Assembly: GCA_028278225.1 (NCBI GenBank)
Contig: JANQEU010000069.1
Span: 248,001 to 312,000, forward strand
Source of the DNA: Cyclobacteriaceae bacterium
GTDB lineage: Bacteria; Bacteroidota; Bacteroidia; Cytophagales; Cyclobacteriaceae
DNA length: 64,000 nucleotides
Direction of reading: 5' to 3'
Shown: one piece after another, positions 58,950 to 64,000 of the stretch
How positions within the stretch are numbered: position 1 is the first letter of the stretch
How the letters are laid out: every line of letters starts with the position of its first letter
Translations under genes and position numbers: made by a program
Notes under the pieces: model-generated
The model's database searches: none
The model's input: the letters and a program-made list of their open reading frames with translations, nothing else
What the model was told of the DNA's origin: nothing

Positions 58950-59690
58950 ATGGTCTGCCTGAACTGCGGAAATACTTACAAAGGGAATTACTGTTCGGAA
59001 TGCGGTCAGCAAGCAACAGTAGAGCGGTTTAACTGGCAGTATCTCTGGAAGACGATCCAAACTTCCTTTGATATTGACAAAGGATTTTTTCATACAATTT
59101 TAGTACTGCTCTATAAGCCGGGACTCGTGATAAGAGAGTATGTCGAGGGGAAACGTATCGGTTTGTCCAATCCCGTGAAAGTATTTATCCTGACGGGAGC
59201 GGTGGCGACTTATTTCACTTTCAATTTTCTGAAATTCGGAGAAACCGCCGGACCCTTACAGGTACTTAACCTGCCGGACCAATTGGGGTTTGGATACTAT
59301 TCCGGAAAGTATTTTTCCTTCTTTACACTTACTGCACTCCCCTGCTTCGCCTGGTTTAGCTGGATAATTTTCAGGCCTGCTTTCAATTTTACAGAGAATC
59401 TGATCATGAATGTTTACGTCGCCGCAGGTCAGTTTCTAATCATACTCCTGTTTATCCCTTTACTTAATTATTCCCCTACTGACCCGATAATAATTGTTTC
59501 AGGGCTGGTCAATTTTTCTTATAATGTCTGGGTTTTGAGTGTTTTTTTTAAGGTCAGGGGTTTAACCGGTTTCGTCAAAGCAATCATTGCCGTCGCACTT
59601 CCCCAAATTGCGATGATGTTTATCAATTACTTTCTTTACCGCCTGGCGCCAAAGCGATTCTGGGAGTTTTTGGATGTTGTATTTGGCTAG
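58950..59690 (+). CDS. DUF3667 membrane protein with N-terminal zinc ribbon
   Basis: A 246-residue protein with a cytoplasmic zinc ribbon C-x2-C-x8-C-x2-C (Cys3, 6, 15, 18 in VCLNCG and YCSECG) followed by an amphipathic linker with DIDKGFFHTILVLLYKPGLV and five or so membrane helices. The block REYVEGKRIGLSNPVKVFIL is the DUF3667 hallmark. Function is unknown. It starts 51 bp after the zincin-HhH gene and may be cotranscribed. Confidence 0.88.
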   Translation: MVCLNCGNTYKGNYCSECGQQATVERFNWQYLWKTIQTSFDIDKGFFHTILVLLYKPGLVIREYVEGKRIGLSNPVKVFILTGAVATYFTFNFLKFGETAGPLQVLNLPDQLGFGYYSGKYFSFFTLTALPCFAWFSWIIFRPAFNFTENLIMNVYVAAGQFLIILLFIPLLNYSPTDPIIIVSGLVNFSYNVWVLSVFFKVRGLTGFVKAIIAVALPQIAMMFINYFLYRLAPKRFWEFLDVVFG

Positions 59691-59780
59691 CCTTCACTGA
59701 CTCCGCATCATTGAAAATTAATGGACGTTTAGTGAATTTTAATCTTCAAAAATGGCTTCTATATATAAAGATCAATCAAA

Positions 59781-59966
59781 ATGAAAAAGTTATTTAAGAT
59801 CATCGGTGTTGCTATCAGTTCTGCGGGGCTGGTTGTTGCGGGATTGTACTACCTGGGTAAAAGAAGAGCCCGGCGAAATGAAGTGAAGGAAGAAGTTGAA
59901 GGACAGGAAGTCCATTCCGCCAATAACGTTCAAACTCCATCAAAAGATGAAAAAGTCACAGCCTGA
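59781..59966 (+). CDS. Small single-span membrane protein
   Basis: A 61-residue protein with one hydrophobic helix (IIGVAISSAGLVVAGLYYL) followed by a basic stop-transfer KRRARR and an acidic tail. This resembles very short YtxH-type proteins. It is probably real because its stop overlaps the start of the next gene by 20 bp in the manner of a translationally coupled pair, and codon use is normal. Confidence 0.65.
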   Translation: MKKLFKIIGVAISSAGLVVAGLYYLGKRRARRNEVKEEVEGQEVHSANNVQTPSKDEKVTA

Positions 59967-60429
59967 AAAATCAAAAAGTGATAACACCAGGGGGAAGTCA
60001 AAGGTCAGGGAATTCGTTCAGGAATCCAGGGAAAATATTGTGGAAGGAGCTAAAAAGGTGAATGAAGTGTACAACGAGCTCTATGAAAAAGTAGAACCAA
60101 ATGTCAGTGATTTCTACGCAAACAAAGTAAAACCAAAAGCCCGCAATATTTACAAATCAGGTTCAGAAACCTTCGAACATGTTGCGCAGAGGATACATGG
60201 TATAGTCGAAGATTTCAAACATGATCTGGAGATTCGAAATATGACCCATGAAAGGAACAAATCTGTTTTGGACCTCGGGTTATCCACCTACCATGAATTC
60301 ATGAAAAACGGGACGGTGACGAAGAAGTTCCTGACCACTAAAAAGATCGCAGATTTGATGGATAACATCCAGAGAAAGGAGGAGGAGATCCTCCTGGCCG
60401 GCTCCAAAATGGAGGAACAAGACGCTTAA
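59947..60429 (+). CDS. Lysine-rich helical protein, unknown function
   Basis: A 160-residue protein starting at ATG 59947 (MKKSQPEKSKSDNTRGK), chosen over an in-frame TTG at 59896. It is almost entirely amphipathic helix: FVQESRENIVEGAKKVNEVY, DFYANKVKPKARNIYKSGSE and DLMDNIQRKEEEILLAGSKM. The pattern is similar to late-embryogenesis/apolipoprotein-like and YtxH helical repeats. Coupled to the small membrane protein upstream; together they look like a stress-associated envelope pair, though this is inference. Confidence 0.66.
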   Translation: MKKSQPEKSKSDNTRGKSKVREFVQESRENIVEGAKKVNEVYNELYEKVEPNVSDFYANKVKPKARNIYKSGSETFEHVAQRIHGIVEDFKHDLEIRNMTHERNKSVLDLGLSTYHEFMKNGTVTKKFLTTKKIADLMDNIQRKEEEILLAGSKMEEQDA

Positions 60430-60509
60430 GATCAGCCAAAGAAGCGACACCCGGATAGTGATTTGGAGCCAGATTTCTTGCTATCTTATGGCCCTAAACA
60501 AGTACATCT

Positions 60510-62165
60510 GTGAAATCACTATCCACATTACTAGTTACAATCAGCCTGATATTTTCCTGCTCATCACCTTCGGAGCGTCCGGCTGATCTCATCATACGAA
60601 ATGCCAGCATCTGGACGGGCAATGACCAAAATCCGTCTGCTTCGGTCCTGGCTATTAAAAGTGATAAGATCTTAGCCATAGGTAATGAAGATATTCTAAG
60701 CAGTTATAAGTCCTCAACCACTGAGATCATCGACGCCGAAGGGAAATTTATTGTCCCGGGATTTATTGATACACATGTTCACTTCCTGTCGGGAAGTTAT
60801 GGCCTGTCTTCAGTCAAATTAAGAAATGCGGAAACACCTGAGGAATTTGCCCGGCGAATTAAGGATTATGCTGCGACAGTGCCGGAGGGTACCTGGATCA
60901 CAGAGGGCGACTGGGATCATCAGCTTTGGGGCGGAGAATTGCCAAGAGCTGACTGGATCGATGAGTTCACTCCGGGTCATCCTGTTTTTGTTACCCGACT
61001 CGACGGACACATTAGCCTCGCGAACTCAAAGGCCATGGAGCTCGCGGGTGTGGATGCCAACACACAGGATGTTTCAGGCGGCGACATCGTCCGGGATCCT
61101 GATGGCAGTCCGACCGGAATTTTCCGGGACAACGCCCAATACCTTATCACCAAGGTAATTACGGAACCGCCTCCCGAACAAAAGGATAAAGCCATAGTAA
61201 ATGGAATGAACTATATGGTGGCTAATGGTGTCACTTCAGTCCACAATATGGATCTTGGCGCTTCAACCTCCATAATCGATCAGTATGAACGCATCCGGGA
61301 CAAACAGATCATCCGGTTCTATATGGCAGTAGGTTTATCAAACTGGCAGCAGCTGAAAGAAAAAGTTGAGCGCGATGGAAGAGGTGACGAATGGCTTAAG
61401 ATCGGTGTACTAAAGGGCATGGTGGATGGAGCGCTAGGATCGCATACGGCAGCATTTTTCGAGCCTTTTACGGATACTCCGGATGACCGTGGGTTCTTTG
61501 TGATGGATGAGGATAGTCTTTACAAATGGACTTCCGAGGCGGATAAGGCAGATCTCCATCTTGCAATCCATGCCATAGGTGATCGGGCGATCAATACCCT
61601 GCTCAATGTCTTCGAGCGGGTTGCGGAAGAAAATGGTCCCGGGGATCGCAGGTTCAGGATCGAACATGCCCAGCACCTAGACCCGGGAGACATTGCCAGA
61701 TTCAATGAATTGGGGGTAATAGCCAGCATGCAGCCTTATCATGCCATTGACGACGGCCGGTGGGCGGAAAAAGTCATAGGACCTGAACGTATTAAGACCA
61801 CTTACGCCTTTAAATCGCTTTTGGAAGCAAACGCAATGCTGGCATTTGGCAGTGACTGGGCGGTAGCTCCGGCCACACCTCTCGAAGGAATCTACGCTGC
61901 AGTTACCCGTAGGACCCTGGATGAGAAAAACCTGGAGGGTTGGGTCCCTGAACAAAGGATTACGGTAGAAGAAGCGCTTAAGGCGTATACTGTGGCGGGT
62001 GCATACTCATCATTTGAAGAAGATATCAAGGGAAGCCTGGAACCGGGGAAACTGGCGGATTTTGTAATATTGGATCAGGATCTGCGTAAGATAGATCCTG
62101 CGGATATACGCAAGGTGAATATTCTGGCAACTTATGTGGGCGGGAGAAAAGTCTATTCGAAATAA
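60510..62165 (+). CDS. Amidohydrolase lipoprotein (YtcJ-like)
   Basis: A 551-residue metal-dependent amidohydrolase. The start is GTG 60510, giving a lipoprotein signal ending LIFSC (Cys17). Metal ligands include H89 and H91 in GFIDTHVHF, a later His in HAIGDRAINT, RIEHAQHLDP and the Asp in FGSDWAVAPATP. The end KGSLEPGKLADFVILDQD is diagnostic for the YtcJ/AtzN-type amidohydrolase-3 group. The lipobox puts it in the periplasm or outer membrane. Substrate unknown. Confidence 0.93.
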   Translation: MKSLSTLLVTISLIFSCSSPSERPADLIIRNASIWTGNDQNPSASVLAIKSDKILAIGNEDILSSYKSSTTEIIDAEGKFIVPGFIDTHVHFLSGSYGLSSVKLRNAETPEEFARRIKDYAATVPEGTWITEGDWDHQLWGGELPRADWIDEFTPGHPVFVTRLDGHISLANSKAMELAGVDANTQDVSGGDIVRDPDGSPTGIFRDNAQYLITKVITEPPPEQKDKAIVNGMNYMVANGVTSVHNMDLGASTSIIDQYERIRDKQIIRFYMAVGLSNWQQLKEKVERDGRGDEWLKIGVLKGMVDGALGSHTAAFFEPFTDTPDDRGFFVMDEDSLYKWTSEADKADLHLAIHAIGDRAINTLLNVFERVAEENGPGDRRFRIEHAQHLDPGDIARFNELGVIASMQPYHAIDDGRWAEKVIGPERIKTTYAFKSLLEANAMLAFGSDWAVAPATPLEGIYAAVTRRTLDEKNLEGWVPEQRITVEEALKAYTVAGAYSSFEEDIKGSLEPGKLADFVILDQDLRKIDPADIRKVNILATYVGGRKVYSK

Positions 62166-62247
62166 ATCAAGGAAATTAACATTGTGATAATGTTTTTGAC
62201 CTTGTCACTTTTTAAAAAATCCCGATCTTCGTTGTAACGCCTAACCT

Positions 62248-63039
62248 ATGAATGTTTATATCGCTGAATTTTTTGGAACGGCCATTTTATGCCTCCTGGG
62301 ATGTGGAGTAAATGCCGGTGTCAGTCTTAATCAATCCTACGCGAAGAATTCGGGTTGGCTGGTCATTGGCTTTGGATGGGGGCTTGCCGTAACTATGGCG
62401 ATTTATGCCGTTGGCAGGATCAGCGGTGCACACATCAATCCGGCCGTAACCCTGGGATTAATGGCAAGCGGTGATTTCCCTGTGGAAAAAGCGTTTGGAT
62501 ACTTGTCCGCACAGTTTCTGGGTGGAGTTGTCGGAGCCTCACTGGTCTGGATCCACTATCTGCCTCACTGGAAGAAAACGGAAGATCCGGCAGTCAAACT
62601 TGGCGTTTTCAGTACTGGCCCCGCAATAGCTAATAATCCTTCAAATCTTATTTCTGAAATAATCGGCACATCTGTTCTCTTATTTGTCATCATGCTTATT
62701 GGCGCCAACGAATACGCAAAGGGATTTAACCCAATTGCCGTGGGAGCATTGATTGTCGCAATCGGTTTATCACTCGGAGGAACTACAGGTTACGCCATCA
62801 ATCCTGCTCGTGATCTGGGTCCCAGAATTGCCCATGCCATACTTCCTGTTGCGGGAAAAGGTAGCTCTAACTGGAAATACGCGTGGATCCCTGTCCTGGG
62901 TCCGATCTTAGGAGGAATCCAGGGAACCCTTCTTTATGACGCTTTTTTCAGGTCAAATTATTCCATATGGTTTATCGGCATTTCCGTTCTCAATATCCTG
63001 ATCGTTTTTTCCGCATTGTGGTCACGAAATAGGAATTAG
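62248..63039 (+). CDS. glpF: Aquaglyceroporin (MIP family)
   Basis: A 263-residue channel with six membrane helices and the two pore half-helix motifs: SGAHINPAVTLG (NPA, residues about 67-69) and GYAINPARDLGPR. The Asp directly after NPAR is the mark of glycerol facilitators rather than water-only aquaporins. The N-terminus MNVYIAEFFGTAILCLLG is typical. No glycerol kinase or dehydrogenase gene is next to it. Confidence 0.93.
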   Translation: MNVYIAEFFGTAILCLLGCGVNAGVSLNQSYAKNSGWLVIGFGWGLAVTMAIYAVGRISGAHINPAVTLGLMASGDFPVEKAFGYLSAQFLGGVVGASLVWIHYLPHWKKTEDPAVKLGVFSTGPAIANNPSNLISEIIGTSVLLFVIMLIGANEYAKGFNPIAVGALIVAIGLSLGGTTGYAINPARDLGPRIAHAILPVAGKGSSNWKYAWIPVLGPILGGIQGTLLYDAFFRSNYSIWFIGISVLNILIVFSALWSRNRN

Positions 63040-63175
63040 GACACCGGGTTTTCTGGCTGGGAGTTACCTTTTGTCATTAGTCCGTGATCCACGGATCAAT
63101 TTCCACAACCCGAAATGGATCTTATGGGGTAATATTCCAATTAATGTATCCGTGGAAATTTTAGCTGTTACCCGG

Positions 63176-63442
63176 TTATCTTAATCCAAACCAGCGCTTC
63201 CAAATTGGTTTTTCATGCCACTCGATATGTTTTTCCAGAAGAAAACGGGAATCATTGGCCTGCTGTTGAGCAGCTTCGGCAGTTTGTCCTGCAGCTTTGG
63301 CGGTTTGTTCCGCAGCTTTGGCAGTTTGTTCCGCAGCTTTGGCAGTTTGTTCCGCAGAAATTACCAGTCTTCGGGTTTCAAGTGTAAGTTGCTTTAGTTC
63401 CCTGATTTCATGGTTTAACGCATCCAACCATTCTTCTCGCAT
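63176..63442 (-). CDS. Small coiled-coil protein with heptad repeats
   Basis: An 88-residue protein of continuous alpha-helix: MREEWLDALNHEIRELKQLT, then four heptads EQTAKAA/GQTAEAA and RFLLEKHIEWHEKPIWKRWF with a tryptophan-rich tail. The core hydrophobic positions are Ala/Thr. It lies in an otherwise empty 650-bp stretch. The repetitive heptads come from a 21-bp DNA repeat, so its length is likely to vary between strains. It is called with moderate confidence because of intact start, stop and heptad phase. Confidence 0.6.
   Translation of the reverse strand: MREEWLDALNHEIRELKQLTLETRRLVISAEQTAKAAEQTAKAAEQTAKAAGQTAEAAQQQANDSRFLLEKHIEWHEKPIWKRWFGLR
63270..63353. repeat. Four 21-bp in-frame tandem repeats
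   Basis: Units of GCAGCTTTGGCAGTTTGTTCC at 63270-63290 (two extra differences), 63291-63311 (one), 63312-63332 and 63333-63353 (identical to each other). Each encodes a heptad of the minus-strand coiled coil. Confidence 0.85.
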
Positions 63443-63694
63443 GCAACAAATTTATTGGAATCGGCAAGGATATGCTATTTTTTCAACAAATCTTATTCCA
63501 CGATAGGGTTTTATTGAGAATCTGTTTATTCCGTCTGACACAATCAGACAACTATTGAGAGAAACGAAAAACTTTCAAATCTGACATTCGGCATCATCCT
63601 TCTGTTACCAAGTTTAAAAAATATTTTGTGACCATATTCAAATTAAGTAGATTGGATACCTGTACATACTTGCTCCTGTTCAGCCTGTTTAAAA

Positions 63695-64000
63695 ATGATT
63701 TCTTGTTCAAAATTTCTCCTTCTTCCATTCCTCATTATCCTGTTATCAGGATGCGAGCAAGAGGAAGACTTCAACGCTCTTCAATATGTAAACCCCAACA
63801 TCGGGTCAGTCCATGGGCGCTGGTTTTTCTACACACCTGCGGCCCTGCCTTTTGGCATGGCCAAATTAGCACCTCACACCAACGCCTATGAGGGAGTTGG
63901 AAGCTGGACACCACAGGGATACGATGATCGTCACTTATCTATCGAAGGATTTGGGCATTTTCACGAATTTCAGATCGGTGGGATCGTTATAATGCCCACG
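63695..64000 (+). CDS. GH92 alpha-mannosidase lipoprotein, 3'-truncated by window edge
   Basis: The first 102 residues of an exported glycoside hydrolase. The ATG at 63695 gives a lipoprotein signal LLLPFLIILLSGC. The mature part starts with YVNPNIGSVHGRWFFYTPAA, LPFGMAKLAPHTNAYE and a later IEGFGHFHEFQIGGIVIMPT block, the N-terminal pattern of GH92 (VNPxIGT, PFGMxxLxPxT, GFxHxH). GH92 enzymes are calcium-dependent exo-alpha-mannosidases. The gene runs off the right edge. Confidence 0.86.
   Translation, partial: MISCSKFLLLPFLIILLSGCEQEEDFNALQYVNPNIGSVHGRWFFYTPAALPFGMAKLAPHTNAYEGVGSWTPQGYDDRHLSIEGFGHFHEFQIGGIVIMPT

Noticed and set aside
63080..63165. Palindromic TGATCCACGGATCA and related ATCCGTGGAAATT after glpF
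   Set aside because: Short imperfect arms without a T-run; neither a convincing terminator nor a recognised site.

Overview
The window reads as a chromosomal segment of a Bacteroidota bacterium, most likely a marine Cytophagales (Fulvivirga/Marivirga/Roseivirga-like). The evidence is a set of phylum-typical families (DUF5916, DUF2911, DUF4293, DUF4097, DUF3667, the long NusB, short AMP nucleosidase, GH92), lipoproteins with an L-x-[GA]-C box, almost no Shine-Dalgarno sequences, TAnnTTTG-like promoters, and very tight packing with repeated 4-nt overlaps. There is no rRNA operon, prophage, CRISPR array or intact transposase.

Layout: 1-9590 holds the end of lgt, two lipoproteins, a MacB/FtsX-type permease, a TMEM175-like channel, an exported DUF2911 protein, a MITE-like inverted repeat with a 14-bp minisatellite, and a DUF5916 outer-membrane protein. 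9643-14712 holds a Fic AMP-transferase gene with repeated promoter boxes, then a TetR-controlled run (TetR, GNAT, enoyl-CoA isomerase-like, ThiF/E1-like) and an exported protein. 14732-15550 is the most unusual locus: a 290-bp tandem array of GIY-YIG nuclease genes interlocked with a tRNA-Pro gene. Each unit ends in a copy of the tRNA 5' half, and only the last is continuous with the 3' half. 15594-31718 holds a membrane-anchored MutS-like ATPase, a TPR/WG-repeat protein, the nusB-ytxH-DUF1573-yajC-ybbR-coaE cluster, leucine dehydrogenase, the two halves of a heterodimeric ABC exporter, truA, DUF4293 and a mazEF-type pair.

31851-49982 holds htpG, a MORN-like exported protein, an acyltransferase/bile-acid-symporter-like pair, a cadherin-like lipoprotein, an ECF sigma/anti-sigma/two-DUF4097 operon, a eukaryotic-type glycogen branching enzyme followed by a large FAD/Fe-S dehydrogenase, AMP nucleosidase and an FAD-dependent dehydrogenase with a decayed duplicate of its 3' end beside it. 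50128-64000 holds a sulfide:quinone oxidoreductase-TusE-DsrE2 sulfur module, peptidase E, OsmC, a hemolysin-III-like protein, a patatin plus alpha/beta-hydrolase pair, a zinc-protease/helix-hairpin-helix/membrane fusion, small helical membrane-associated proteins, an amidohydrolase lipoprotein, an aquaglyceroporin and the start of a GH92 mannosidase.

Most genes are housekeeping or envelope functions. The candidate undescribed system is the self-restoring GIY-YIG/tRNA-Pro array. The Fic promoter repeats, the minisatellite hairpin, the TetR-GNAT-crotonase-ThiF operon and the zincin-HhH fusion come next.
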